Of a DNA stretch of 64,000 bases, positions 35,262 through 43,960 are shown piece after piece. Source of the stretch: Bradyrhizobium semiaridum (GTDB lineage Bacteria > Pseudomonadota > Alphaproteobacteria > Rhizobiales > Xanthobacteraceae); the NCBI RefSeq assembly GCF_020329505.1, contig NZ_JAGKJJ010000002.1, positions 62,001 to 126,000 on the forward strand, written 5' to 3'. The notes under the pieces are model-generated. The model ran no database searches. It was not told where the DNA came from and saw nothing but the letters and a program-made list of their open reading frames with translations. Both the position numbers and the translations under genes were made by a program. Numbering within the stretch: the first letter of the stretch is position 1; every line of letters starts with the position of its first letter.

Positions 35262-35345
35262 GCATGATCCGGAAAACTGCGAAACGGTTCTCCCTCGCGA
35301 CAAGCGCGAAGCGGGCAAGGCTGGTGCTTTGCCCGCATCACGCTC
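35262..35345. repeat. Dispersed repeat, 'gcatgatccggaaaa' family
   Basis: AAAGCATGATCCGGAAAACT starts right after the J-domain stop codon. CTCGCGACAAGCGCGAAGCG follows, and then GCGGGCAAGG with its inverse CTTTGCCCGC. It matches the element at 23577-23700 in order and wording. Confidence 0.75.
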
Positions 35346-35363
35346 ACCAATGTCGAATGCGGC

Positions 35364-35618
35364 TCAGAACGTGCAGGTGCCGCTGCTTAGCAGGCCGGTC
35401 TTCAGCGCGAACGCGGCATCGAAGGTCGGCAGCTCGACGCTGACGACGGAGAAATTCGCCGGCCACGGCGTGGTCGGAATGCCCTGATCCCAGATCTGGC
35501 AGAAGCCGGTGTCCTGCCAGCGGATCAGGTGATAGGGCGAGGCGCTGGCAGGGCTCGCTGCGGCGAGCGCAGAGACAGTGACGGCAACGGCGGCACAGGC
35601 AATCGTAAGGCGGCGCAT
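35364..35618 (-). CDS. Small exported protein (84 residues)
   Basis: The ATG at 35618 starts a signal peptide (MRRLTIACAAVAVTVSALAAASPASA|SPY). The mature ~57 residues contain YHLIRWQDTGFCQIWDQGIP and end GLLSSGTCTF, with two Cys. The function is unknown. A 35693 start would add 25 residues of intergenic origin. It lies downstream of the Nudix gene in the same direction, but 362 nt away. Confidence 0.75.
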   Translation of the reverse strand: MRRLTIACAAVAVTVSALAAASPASASPYHLIRWQDTGFCQIWDQGIPTTPWPANFSVVSVELPTFDAAFALKTGLLSSGTCTF

Positions 35619-35980
35619 GGGGAAATCTCCGGTTTGAAAATGGTACGCTCCGCAAGGCAATGTCGGAGCTCTGGGGCCGATCGCCCCGGACATGCAGTGA
35701 GTGTTGCATTCCCGCGAACAGGTTCAACGCGGATGAGGTGCCAGTTGCGGCCGTGAACGTCCCAAATTGCGCGATCGAACATGCTAGCGCTACAGTCCGC
35801 GAACTGCGATTCGCGACGGTGTTCGCGGGCCTTCGTTTCGGCGGCGCGGGCCGACAGCGGTTTCGTACGCTCACGATCTACAAGGCGGGCTGGATCATCG
35901 GCGGCTCCGGACCGGTCACGAGGTCGGCTTGATGGCGAACGCCGATCTGAGCGGCCTTGCCATCACGAATGCGCTAAACC
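35619..35980. other. Stretch without a supported gene
   Basis: This is 362 nt between the small exported protein gene and the Nudix gene. It includes a short palindrome GCCGATCGCC-like segment and ordinary GC-rich sequence. A 90-residue open frame on the plus strand (35660-35932) has a mixed composition and no ribosome site, so I do not accept it. Confidence 0.5.
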
Positions 35981-36562
35981 TCAGCGGAACAGATGCAGTG
36001 CTGCGTATTGCAGCAACATGATGGTCTTGGCGTCGACGATGCGCCCGTCGGCGATCATCGCGAGTGCCTCGTCGATGCCGAGCTCCAGCACCTCGATGTC
36101 CTCGCCCTCGTCGGCAAGTCCGCCGCCGTCGCCAATGCGCATCGCAGCGTCGTATTCGGCGACGAAGCAGTGCAGCTTCTCGGTCACCGCGCCCGGACTG
36201 GTGAAGGCCTCGAACACCTTTTGCACGTGGGTCAGCCGGTAGCCGATCTCTTCCTCGGCCTCGGCACGAATCCGCGCCTCCGGCTCGGCGTCCTCGAGCA
36301 TGCCGGCGGCAACCTCGATCAGGAGGCCGTCATAGCCGTTGGCGAAGGCCGGAAAGCGGAACTGGCGCACCAGCACGACGGTACGGCGAGCGAGATTGTA
36401 GGGCAGCAGCGCAGCACCGCTGCCGCGTTCGAAAACGTCGCGCAACTGGGTCTGCCATTCGCCGTTGGCGCGCCGATAATCGAATCGCGCGCGCTTCAGC
36501 TCGTAGCGGCCCTTGGCGAGCGTTTCGACATCCTTGATGCGAACGCGGTCGGCAATGCTCAT
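35981..36562 (-). CDS. Nudix hydrolase, NudK-like (GDP-sugar/NDP-sugar pyrophosphatase)
   Basis: The 193-residue protein removes nucleoside diphosphate-linked groups. Its Nudix box is G-M-L-E-D-A-E...IRAEAEEEIGY (about 87-108), with the same spacing as the E. coli NudK box (IRKEAIEETGY), and the loop RQFRFPAFANGYDG with RRTVVLVRQ is also typical. The closing region YDAAMRIGDGGGLADEGEDI agrees with the NudK subgroup. It is transcribed with the downstream-strand neighbours only if the 19-nt gap to the GNAT gene is read through. Confidence 0.9.
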   Translation of the reverse strand: MSIADRVRIKDVETLAKGRYELKRARFDYRRANGEWQTQLRDVFERGSGAALLPYNLARRTVVLVRQFRFPAFANGYDGLLIEVAAGMLEDAEPEARIRAEAEEEIGYRLTHVQKVFEAFTSPGAVTEKLHCFVAEYDAAMRIGDGGGLADEGEDIEVLELGIDEALAMIADGRIVDAKTIMLLQYAALHLFR

Positions 36563-36581
36563 GCGGAAACCCCAACGCTGC

Positions 36582-37037
36582 TCACGGTGTCGGGTCGCGG
36601 CCGTCGAGCCATTTGGCGAGCATCACCGAGGTCGACTCTTCATAGCCGAGCGACTGGTAGAACGCGCCAGCCTTGGCATTTTCGCGGCGGACCAGCAGTT
36701 GCAGCTTCGGCACGCCGGCCGCGCGCAGCCAGTCCTCGGCCGCGGACATGATGATGCGGCCAAGGCCCTTGCCCTGGCGACCAGGATCGACAGCAACGTA
36801 GTAGACCCAGCCGCGATGGCCATCATGGCCGACCATCGCGGTCGCGACGATCTTGCCGTCGTCGCGGCCGACCAGCACGGCCGAGGCCGGTCCGCGACGC
36901 GCCAGCGCGATGTCTGCGGCGGGATCGTTCCACGGCCGGGTGAGGCCGCACGCCTGCCAGAGCGCGACGACATCGGCGACGTCGTCGTCGGTGATCGGAG
37001 CAATCGAAAGGGGCGTCATGGTCGCCTGCGCCGTCAC
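36582..37037 (-). CDS. GNAT-family acetyltransferase (YpeA-like)
   Basis: The protein has 151 residues from GTG 37037, whose codon overlaps the stop of the upstream glcD-like gene by 4 nt (GTGA) and has AAGG 5 nt before it. An ATG start at 37019 is possible. The GNAT core shows VYYVAVDPGRQGKGLGRIIMSAAEDWLRAAG, with the acetyl-CoA loop QGKGLG, and then a QLLVRRENAKAGAFYQSLGYEES block. The overlap suggests translation coupled to the oxidoreductase, and thus a shared transcript. Confidence 0.9.
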   Translation of the reverse strand: MTAQATMTPLSIAPITDDDVADVVALWQACGLTRPWNDPAADIALARRGPASAVLVGRDDGKIVATAMVGHDGHRGWVYYVAVDPGRQGKGLGRIIMSAAEDWLRAAGVPKLQLLVRRENAKAGAFYQSLGYEESTSVMLAKWLDGRDPTP

Positions 37038-38461
37038 AGCACCTTGCCCGGATTCATGATGCCGAGCGGATCGAGCATCGCCTTGATCGAGCGCATCAGC
37101 TCGATCGCGACCTTGTCCTTGACGTCGGGCAGCTCGTCGCGCTTGAGCACGCCGATGCCGTGCTCGGCCGAGATCGAGCCGCCCATTCGCAGCACGATCT
37201 CGAACACCACGGCGTTGACGTCGTGCCAGCGCGCCAGGAAATCGGCGGCATTGCCTCCGATCGGCTGGCTGACATTGTAGTGGATGTTGCCGTCGCCGAG
37301 ATGGCCGAACGGCACCGGCCGCGACCCCGGGATCAGCTTCACCACGGCCGCATTGGCCTCCTCGATGAAGGCGGGCACGGCCGCGACCGGCACCGAAATG
37401 TCGTGCTTGATCGAGCCGCCCTCCGGCTTCTGCGCCGCCGACATCTCGTCGCGCAGCTTCCAGAACGCCTGGCGCTGGCTCAGATTGGCCGCGATCACGG
37501 CGTCGTCGACGATGCCCTCCTCCATCCCCTTGGCGAGGATCGCCTCCAGCGTGTCGCGGGCGTCGTCGCGCGACGACGACAGCTCCATCAGCACGTACCA
37601 GGGATACTTGGTGGTCAGCGGATCGCGGATGTCGATGCCGTGGCGGATCGAGAAGTCGACCGCGATGTCGGCGAGCAGTTCGAAGCTGGTCAGTGCGCCT
37701 GCCGCCTCGTTGCGCGAGATCGACAGCAGTTTTAGCGCCGCGGCCGGCGATTGCAGTCCGACATAGGCGGTCTCGACCGCGCGCGGCCTCGGAAACAGCT
37801 TCAGCGTCGCTGCGGTGATGATGCCGAGCGTGCCCTCGGCGCCGATGAAGAGGTTGCGCAAATCGTAACCGGTGTTGTCCTTCTTCAGCTTCGACAGCGC
37901 GTTCAGCACCCGCCCGTCGGCCAGCACTACTTCGAGCCCGAGCGCCATCTCGCGCGCCACGCCATAGGCGAGCGCCGCGGTGCCGCCGGCATTGGTCGAG
38001 AGGTTGCCGCCGATCGTGCAGCTGCCTTCGGCACCGAGCGACAGCGGGAACAGCCGGTCGACGTCGGCCGCCTTCTGCTGCGCGATCTGCAGCACCACGC
38101 CGGCTTCGCAGGTCATGGTGTTGGACTCGACGTCGATGTCGCGGATCTTGTCCAGCCGTCGCAGCGACACCACCACTTCGCCATTGTGCGGCGTCTGGCC
38201 GCCGACCAGGCCGGTATTACCGCCCTGCGGCACCAGCGCGATCCGGTGCTCGCTGGCGAGCTTGCAGATCGCCGCGACCTCGGCGGTCGAGCCGGGACGC
38301 AGCACCAGCGGCGAGCGGCCATGGAACAGGTCGCGCTCCTCGGTGACGTAGGGCTTGATGTCGGCGGCGTCGGTGACCGCGTATTTCGCGCCGACGATGG
38401 CGCGGAATTTCTCGATCAGGTCGGGCGAAAGCGGCGGCACGGCAGGCTTTGCGATGTTCAT
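37034..38461 (-). CDS. FAD-linked oxidoreductase of the GlcD/D-2-hydroxyglutarate dehydrogenase family
   Basis: The 475-residue protein oxidises a D-2-hydroxyacid with FAD. The FAD-binding N-terminal half has LVPQGGNTGLVGGQTPHNGE (about 77-96) and SLGAEGSCTIGGNLSTNAGG near 141. The C-terminal lid has HLGDGNIHYNVSQP (zinc/substrate His) and SISAEHGIGVLKRDEL. Known family substrates are glycolate, D-lactate and D-2-hydroxyglutarate, and the present one is not determined. The GNAT gene overlaps its end. Confidence 0.93.
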   Translation of the reverse strand: MNIAKPAVPPLSPDLIEKFRAIVGAKYAVTDAADIKPYVTEERDLFHGRSPLVLRPGSTAEVAAICKLASEHRIALVPQGGNTGLVGGQTPHNGEVVVSLRRLDKIRDIDVESNTMTCEAGVVLQIAQQKAADVDRLFPLSLGAEGSCTIGGNLSTNAGGTAALAYGVAREMALGLEVVLADGRVLNALSKLKKDNTGYDLRNLFIGAEGTLGIITAATLKLFPRPRAVETAYVGLQSPAAALKLLSISRNEAAGALTSFELLADIAVDFSIRHGIDIRDPLTTKYPWYVLMELSSSRDDARDTLEAILAKGMEEGIVDDAVIAANLSQRQAFWKLRDEMSAAQKPEGGSIKHDISVPVAAVPAFIEEANAAVVKLIPGSRPVPFGHLGDGNIHYNVSQPIGGNAADFLARWHDVNAVVFEIVLRMGGSISAEHGIGVLKRDELPDVKDKVAIELMRSIKAMLDPLGIMNPGKVL

Positions 38462-38492
38462 CTTGTTCTTGGTCTTTCACTCACGCAGAAAT

Positions 38493-39482
38493 CTAGCTCC
38501 GTCCGACCGCGGCACGGCGCAGGCGGTCGTTGATGGCTTCGCCCAGACCGTCCTCGGGAATCGGCACCACTGCGATCGCATCGGCGTTTCGCTTGTCGAG
38601 CGTACGAAGGTAGCCGAACAGATTGGCGGCAGCCTCGGCGAGATCGCCGCTCTCCGACAGGTTCATCACCACGGAGGCGCATTCGCTGCGCGCGACTTTG
38701 CTGCGCCCGAACGCCAGCAGCGCCTCGCCGACATGGACGTCGCTGGCATTGAGCCTAACAGGGGTGCGCGGCGCGTAATGCGAGGCGAGCATGCCGGGCG
38801 CGACCGGCTGGCCTTCGCTCTCGGCGTCCTGCGGCGGCGACTGCAAGGGATGGCCGAGCACGCGCTCGATCTCCTCGCGCGTCAGCCCGCCGGGCCGCAG
38901 CAGCACCGGATCGGAGAAGCAGCCGACAATGGTCGATTCGACGCCGACCTCGACCGGGCCGCCGTCGATGATCAGGTCGATGCGGCCGGCGAGGTCGCCG
39001 CTCACATGCTCCGCCGTGGTCGGCGAGACGTGGCCGGAGAGATTCGCCGAGGGCGCCACCACCGCGCCGCCGAAGGTCTTGATGATGTCGCGGGCCACCT
39101 TGTGGGCGGGGACGCGAATCGCGACCGTGTCGAGCCCGGCGGTAGCCAGCTCCGCCACCGGGCAGGAAAGGGCTTTCGGCAGCACCAGGGTCAGCGGTCC
39201 CGGCCAGAAGGCTTCGGCGAGCCGCAGCGCCTGGCCGTCGAACAGCGCGATCCTCCGCGCGGCGGCGAGGTCGGCGACATGGGCGATCAGCGGATTGAAG
39301 GCCGGCCGGCCCTTGGCCTCGTAGAGGCGGGCGATCGCGCCGGCATTGCCGGCATCGGCGCCGAGGCCGTAGACCGTCTCGGTCGGAAATGCCACCAGGC
39401 CGCCCTCGGCCAGCACCCCTGCCGCAGTGGCAGTGGCGGCGGCGCCAGCGGGCAAAACGTGCGTTTTCAGACCTGTATCCAC
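38493..39482 (-). CDS. L-threonylcarbamoyladenylate synthase (TsaC/Sua5 family)
   Basis: The enzyme makes threonylcarbamoyl-AMP for the t6A37 modification of tRNAs that read ANN codons. The 329-residue length shows a Sua5-type C-terminal domain in addition to the YrdC core. The core has FPTETVYGLGADA near residue 32, then AKGRPAFNPLIAHV. The KxR/SxN region is in VVAPSANLSGHVSPT. The start is GTG 39482. It sits immediately upstream of a tRNA gene on the other strand, which may be coincidental. Confidence 0.95.
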   Translation of the reverse strand: MDTGLKTHVLPAGAAATATAAGVLAEGGLVAFPTETVYGLGADAGNAGAIARLYEAKGRPAFNPLIAHVADLAAARRIALFDGQALRLAEAFWPGPLTLVLPKALSCPVAELATAGLDTVAIRVPAHKVARDIIKTFGGAVVAPSANLSGHVSPTTAEHVSGDLAGRIDLIIDGGPVEVGVESTIVGCFSDPVLLRPGGLTREEIERVLGHPLQSPPQDAESEGQPVAPGMLASHYAPRTPVRLNASDVHVGEALLAFGRSKVARSECASVVMNLSESGDLAEAAANLFGYLRTLDKRNADAIAVVPIPEDGLGEAINDRLRRAAVGRS

Positions 39483-39549
39483 GGTGACTAAATCCTCAAA
39501 GGGTGCCTTGCAGTCCCTGAAACCCGACGCTATAAGCCCGGCTCTTAGT

Positions 39550-39626
39550 CGGAGTGTGGCTCAGCCCGGTAGAGCACTGCGTTCGGGACGCAGGGGTCGC
39601 AGGTTCGAATCCTGCCACTCCGACCA
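39550..39626 (+). tRNA. tRNA-Pro, anticodon CGG
   Basis: This is a 77-nt cloverleaf. The acceptor stem CGGAGTG pairs with CACTCCG, and the encoded CCA is at 39624-39626. The D-loop carries GGCTCAGCCCGGTAGAGC. The anticodon stem is CTGCG/CGCAG with loop TTCGGGA (anticodon CGG at 39584-39586), and the T-loop GTTCGAATCC is standard. It reads the codon CCG. It is adjacent to a degraded region on its 3' side, a common place for insertion elements. Confidence 0.95.
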
Positions 39627-39894
39627 TTCATTTTTCAGGCGTTTTTTGATTGCCGGCGGTTCCCAAGTCAATCGCCAACGCCTGTTCGATCTCACCAGCT
39701 GCTTCACCTCGTTGTCATAGCAGCTTCTGCTGCAGCGGTCGCGCGGGATTTGCGACGCGTCCGGTTCCTGGCGTCCCGGCCGAATTCGTAAAGGCGTTGG
39801 TGCTGGGTGGGCAACGGCCGTTCGTCATGCTCAGTATCCGCTCTCCTTACGGCGTCACCAAAACGGGCAGGGCGTCCAGCCGGGATCTCAGATG

Positions 39895-40168
39895 CGCCAG
39901 CGATGCTTACAAGATGACGTTGTCGGCCAACATCGTTCAGAACGGTGCGCAGCTCTCGGGCAACTGGGTTCGAGAGCGAGTACCGGCAGGGCGGCAAGAT
40001 CACGGGGACCAGCACCGATGACGGGCTGATCGAGGCGCGAATTGAAGGCGAGACGTTGCCGCGCTGGTGAAAATCAAGACCAAAGGCAGCCACCAGTCGT
40101 TCGTCATGGATGCGCCTGGCTCGTGGCTCTCGCAGGTCGCGATCGAGTTGAAGAAAGATGCGCGCTGA
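39895..40168 (+). pseudogene. Remnant of an exported small protein gene, two frameshifts
   Basis: Three short pieces in different frames join into one plausible C-terminal domain. They are DAYKMTLSANIVQNGAQLSGNW (ending about 39968), then FESEYRQGGKITGTSTDDG onward to EARIEGETL (to about 40055), then ALVKIKTKGSHQSFVMDAP to VAIELKKDAR with TGA at 40166-40168. One extra G near 39968 and one missing base near 40055 explain the jumps. The content resembles a beta-rich protein of unknown function. The N-terminus is not identifiable, so the gene may also be truncated at its start. Confidence 0.65.
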
Positions 40169-40261
40169 TCGTGAGCCGTAACTGCTGAGCCATAATTCCA
40201 CGTTCTCGCGACATGAATTGCCCGAGTTTTGCATTTCGTTTCGCCGCTCCGAGAGCAGAGG

Positions 40262-40730
40262 GCGCAGGGAAAGCCGGGTGCCGATCGCACCCATGGGCCC
40301 CGAGCGATGGGTAGTAAGCTCGGGGGTAGGACCACAGGTGTAACCGGAAACAACCCGGCTTTCCCTGCGCGATGGGTTACGGCTTATACGTGCTTACCCC
40401 GGCGAGACTGGGCTTTGTTGTCACCGCCCTCGCAAGACGCAATTGCATCGAGCGAGAGGACACCTGCCACCAGGGCGTCCGGCCTGCACGACTTCACCGT
40501 CCGCCTCGCGTGCTGTCGTCACTGACACGCGCGACGTCCACCGCATCTCACCGCAACACCGTGACGATGCGCAGCGCCCCTCGATCGGGTGAGACGGGCA
40601 CATTGAACATCTGAGTTGGGGAGCGCGTCAAGAGGAAATTCGGAAAATAAGAATGGGTGACTGGGTGGCTTGTGGAGCTAAGCCGGGTTGCCCGTCGGGT
40701 TACTTTGTCGCATCTGTCGGGGCCGGAGCG
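40262..40730. repeat. Dispersed repeat with an 18-bp perfect inverted repeat
   Basis: GCGCAGGGAAAGCCGGGT (40262-40279) and its exact inverse (40353-40370) form the base of a ~110-bp hairpin with further internal pairing (CCGAGCGATGGG... and GCTCGGGGG). The following 350 nt (GGGCTTTGTTGTCACCGCC, then GACTTCACCGTCCGCC, then GGAAATTCGGAAAATAAGAA) look like the remainder of the same unit. From memory, similar sequence recurs between genes in Bradyrhizobium and relatives, possibly as the remains of a mobile element. Confidence 0.6.
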
Positions 40731-41077
40731 AGCATTCACAGGGGGCGGGCGCTGCGGACGTCGACATCATGCATCGATCCGAAGATCGATGTGGCCCTCG
40801 GATCAGACGGGTGATCCGTGGCGCCGGTCTTCGCTATCACAAGGAAAACCTCTATGTGGAGCGCCCCGCCGAAATAACCGGCGTCATAGTCGATGGCGGA
40901 AAATTGATGCCGCCCCATCGCCAGCACAAGAGAATTCGCGTTGGTGAGGCAAGTCTGAAGGCAGAAAAGACGCCGTTTTTTGCCCAGAGAATATCAGGCC
41001 AACTCACGGGTTGAAGGGGCAACTCAAACAGATATGCCTTCATAGTAGATCGCCGCAGCATACAGGATAAGTGGTGC
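40731..41077. other. Stretch without a supported gene, downstream of the dispersed repeat
   Basis: The composition is less GC-rich than the surroundings (for example GCAGAAAAGACGCCGTTTTTTG near 40960). Short frames in both directions end quickly and have no ribosome site. The 40688-41014 frame encodes 108 residues of mixed character that I cannot match to a family. It may be another decayed piece beside the tRNA. Confidence 0.4.
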
Positions 41078-41704
41078 TCAACCGCTGGCCGCGACCTCTG
41101 CCGGCGCGGTGAGCGGGCGCCAGGCGGCGAGGGCGGCACGTGCGATCAGCTCGAGCTGCTGCCGGCTGGCGCCGTCGCGGGCCTGGATCGACATGCCCTG
41201 CTGCACCGTCACGTAATATTTGGCGATCGCATCGAGATCGGCCGCGGGCGAGATCTCGCCGCGCGCGACGCCTTGGCGCAATCGCTCGCGCAGATCCTTC
41301 ACGGTCTGTGCGCGATGCTCGACGAGTTCGCGGCGCACCGTCTCGGAATGCTCCCCCGGATGCAGCGCCGACAGCACGACGAGACAACCCGGGGGACGCG
41401 AGCGACGGGTGAAGACACGGGCGGTCTGCATCAGGAAGGTTTCCACCGTGTCGTAGGCGGTATGGGCGCGCATCGCTGCGCCCCAGATCAGGTCGCCCTC
41501 GTTCCTGACGTAATAATCGAGCGCCTGGCGGAACAGCTCCTCCTTGCCGCCGAACGCGGCGTAGAGGCTCGGCGAGGCTATCCCCATCGCCGTGGTCAGG
41601 TCCGCCATCGAGGCGCCCTCATAGCCTTTCAGCCAGAACACCTCCATGGCGCGGGCCAGCGCGGCATCCTTGTCAAAACTTCGGGGACGGCCACGGTCGG
41701 CCAT
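41078..41704 (-). CDS. TetR/AcrR-family transcriptional regulator
   Basis: The 208-residue repressor starts MADRGRPRSFDKDAALARAM, with the HTH region FWLKGYEGASMADLTTAMGIASPSLYAAFGGKEELF (about 20-55). The ligand domain is helical, with MQTARVFTRRSRPPGCLVV near 92. Its gene is divergent from the SDR at 41811, separated by 106 nt that hold paired repeats, so it probably controls the SDR and itself. The ATG at 41704 was preferred to a start at 41743, which would lie inside the first repeat. Confidence 0.92.
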   Translation of the reverse strand: MADRGRPRSFDKDAALARAMEVFWLKGYEGASMADLTTAMGIASPSLYAAFGGKEELFRQALDYYVRNEGDLIWGAAMRAHTAYDTVETFLMQTARVFTRRSRPPGCLVVLSALHPGEHSETVRRELVEHRAQTVKDLRERLRQGVARGEISPAADLDAIAKYYVTVQQGMSIQARDGASRQQLELIARAALAAWRPLTAPAEVAASG

Positions 41705-41719
41705 GGTTCCCTCCATTTC

Positions 41720-41788
41720 TGTGTCATTCATTAAATAATTCACTTGACGTCCCGGCGCAACGGTTCTTATTTATGTGTCAATCGTTAC
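41720..41788. promoter_or_regulatory. Candidate operator: paired 15-bp repeats between tetR-type gene and SDR
   Basis: TGTGTCATTCATTAA (41720-41734) and TGTGTCAATCGTTAC (41774-41788) agree at 12 of 15 positions with a 54-bp spacing. A TTGACG (41744-41749) lies between, followed by AT-rich TTATTTAT before the second copy, so the region can be a promoter for the SDR with repressor sites on both sides. Confidence 0.5.
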
Positions 41789-41810
41789 AGATATAACCAG
41801 GGAGTCTCCC

Positions 41811-42554
41811 ATGACCCAGTCACTGCAAGGAAAACGCGCCCTCGTCACCGGCGGCAGCCGCGGCATCGGCGCCGCGATCGCAAAGCGTCTCGCGGCCGAG
41901 GGCGCCGACGTCGCCATCACCTATGAACGTTCGGCCGACCGTGCCGAAGCGGTCGCCGGCGAGATCAAGCAGCAGGGCCGGCGCGCGCTGGCGCTCAAGG
42001 CGGACAGCGCCGATGCCGCGGCCGTGCGCGGCGCGGTGGAAGCCGCCGCCAAGGCATTCGGCGGTCTCGACATCCTCGTCAACAATGCCGGCATCTTCCG
42101 CGGCGGGCCGATCGAAAACCTCACGCTGGAGGACATCGACGCCACGCTCGCGGTGAACGTGCGGGCGGTGGTGGTCGCCTCGCAGGCCGCAGCCGCGCAT
42201 ATGGGCGAGGGCGGCCGTATCATCAATATTGGCAGCAACCTCGCGACCCGCGTGCCTGATGCCGGCATGAGCCTCTATTCGATGAGCAAGTCGGCGCTGA
42301 TCGCTTGGACCCAGGGGCTGGCGCGCGACCTGGGCGGCCGCGGCATCACCGTCAACATCGTGCATCCCGGCTCGACCAACACCGACATGAATCCGGTCGA
42401 CGGACCGGGCGCCGAGGCACAGCGTGGCCGCATGGCGATCAAGCGCTACGGCAAGGCCGAGGACGTCGCGGCGCTGGTCGCCTTCGTCGCCGGGCCTGAA
42501 GCCGGCTCGGTCAATGGTGCCGGCCTGACCATCGACGGCGGCGCCAACGCGTGA
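41811..42554 (+). CDS. Short-chain dehydrogenase/reductase (FabG-like), TetR-linked
   Basis: The 247-residue NAD(P)H-dependent reductase has VTGGSRGIGAA (about 13-23), NNAG, LYSMSK (Tyr and Lys catalytic) and NIVHPGSTNTDMNPVDGPG after the active site. CCAGGGAG precedes the ATG. Divergence from a TetR-family gene is a common layout for reductases induced by aldehydes, ketones or quinones. The actual inducer is unknown. Confidence 0.93.
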   Translation: MTQSLQGKRALVTGGSRGIGAAIAKRLAAEGADVAITYERSADRAEAVAGEIKQQGRRALALKADSADAAAVRGAVEAAAKAFGGLDILVNNAGIFRGGPIENLTLEDIDATLAVNVRAVVVASQAAAAHMGEGGRIINIGSNLATRVPDAGMSLYSMSKSALIAWTQGLARDLGGRGITVNIVHPGSTNTDMNPVDGPGAEAQRGRMAIKRYGKAEDVAALVAFVAGPEAGSVNGAGLTIDGGANA

Positions 42555-42627
42555 CGCTGCTGCCGCGACAGGCGCGTTGTTACGCGCTTGTCGCACTGGC
42601 AACGGCAACCGCAGTCGCTGCTGCGCC

Positions 42628-43631
42628 CTATTCGCCCGGAACCAGGTGGCCGATCGGCGGCCGCTGCGCGAGGCGGCGATGGCGGCGGCGCGACAGATAG
42701 AGCAGATAGCCGGTGACCGTGAACAGCGGCATGGTGGCAGCGGCCAGCATGAAGGCGAGCTTGCCCGGCCAGCCGAGGATGGCGCCGCGGTGGATGTCGA
42801 GCACGCCGGCAAGGACGCGCTCGCCGAACGTCTTGTCGGCGTAGCGGTCCGCCGAGATCACGCGTCCCGTCACGGCATCGATGCGGAATTCGTCACGCAC
42901 GCTGTCGAGCGACGCATCGCGCGCCCATGACCTGACGCGCACGATGGTGCCGTCGCCGCCCGGCATCGTCAGCAGCGCCCGGCCGTAGCTGCCGCCCTCC
43001 TGCTGCAGAAATGCCGACCAGACGCGATCGAAGGGATCACGGCGTGCAGCGAGCGGTGCAGGCCGCGGCCGCGCAGCGCCAGATTCGGCTTCAGCCACAT
43101 CCTGACGCTGCGTACGCGGTGCGGCCAGCGCAGCACGAGTCCTGAAATCAACATCACGATCAGGCAGATCGCGGCCGTTCCGGTGATCTTGCGGCCCCAG
43201 CCATTGCCGTCGCCGGGCAGCAGCAGCCAGCGATGCAGTTTGCGGACGGTGGCGAAGAAATCCTCGGCCCGCGGCGAGCCGAGCACGTGCCCGTCATAGG
43301 GATCGACATAGACCGAGGATGGCCGCGTGCCGTCCTCGCTGCGGGCAAATCGTATGCGCGCCGCGGCCGCCGGATCGCTCGACATCGTCACGGCGGATGC
43401 CTTGCCGAAGTCCCCGGCCGTGCGCAGCCGCGCGATCAGCTGGTCCGGCGTCAGCCGTGGCGTTGCGCTCGAATCGACGCGCATGATGTCGTGGTTCAGG
43501 CTGGCCTGGATCTCATCCTCGAACGCCATCGTTGCGCCGGTGATCCCGACCACGGCCCACAGCAGCGCGAGCACGAGGCCGACGACGGAATGGACCTGCA
43601 GCAACGCGGCCTTGATCGCGGATTTGCTCAT
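42628..43631 (-). pseudogene. PepSY-TM (putative siderophore-iron reductase-like) gene with internal deletion and frameshift
   Basis: The first part (43631 to about 43040) encodes MSKSAIKAALLQVHSVVGLVLALLW and continues to the RWPHRVRSVRMWLKPNLALRGRGLHRSLHAV segment. The second part is in another frame (about 43032 to 42628): FDRVWSAFLQQEGGSYGRAL, then RDEFRIDAVTGRVI and LFTVTGYLLYLSRRRHRR. In intact relatives, a membrane helix and loop of roughly 100-150 residues separate these blocks. Here they are joined in different frames at GATCCCTTCGATC, so the gene is internally deleted and out of frame. It lies downstream of the siderophore receptor on the same strand, the usual PepSY position. Confidence 0.8.
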
Positions 43632-43960
43632 GACGGGGACTGAATTGGGGAGGGCACTGGAACCAGCGGGCTCGTTGCAGTCGCCGCCTTTTCAACAGCG
43701 CGCCGGGACCCTACCCAACGGCGCGCCGCGATGCCACAGGGCTAGTTTGGAATCGATCCAGCTTGCTGTCGAAGGGGCGTTGCTCCATCTCCGTCATTGC
43801 GAGCGAAGCAATCCATCCCTCCTCATGCGCGCACCCATGGATTGCTTCGCTGCGCTCGCAACGACCGGGGCGGCAGCGTTCACAATACCTTCATGTGGGC
43901 GCTCGGCCGACCTTCGTGGCGGCCTCGCCGCCCGAGCGAATGCCTATCCCGCGGACGCCG
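43632..43960. other. Non-coding gap between the receptor and the PepSY remnant
   Basis: This 329-nt gap includes the REP-like element at 43793-43864. No gene or terminator with a T-run was seen. In a functional operon the gap would be expected to be shorter, which fits erosion after the PepSY gene was damaged. Confidence 0.45.
43793..43864. repeat. REP-like palindrome, 'cattgcgagcgaag' family (second copy)
   Basis: GTCATTGCGAGCGAAGCAAT (from 43793) and its inverse near ATTGCTTCGCTGCGCTCGCA (43840-43860) flank a loop of about 20 nt. It is shorter than, and differs slightly from, the copy at 7571-7650, and lies between the receptor and the broken PepSY gene. Confidence 0.85.

Noticed and set aside
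35660..35932. Possible 90-residue plus-strand gene
   Set aside because: No ribosome site, mixed composition and no family resemblance.
39550..41077. Intact genomic island at tRNA-Pro
   Set aside because: No integrase, no duplicated tRNA end and no cargo genes are visible, so only an eroded remnant can be suggested.
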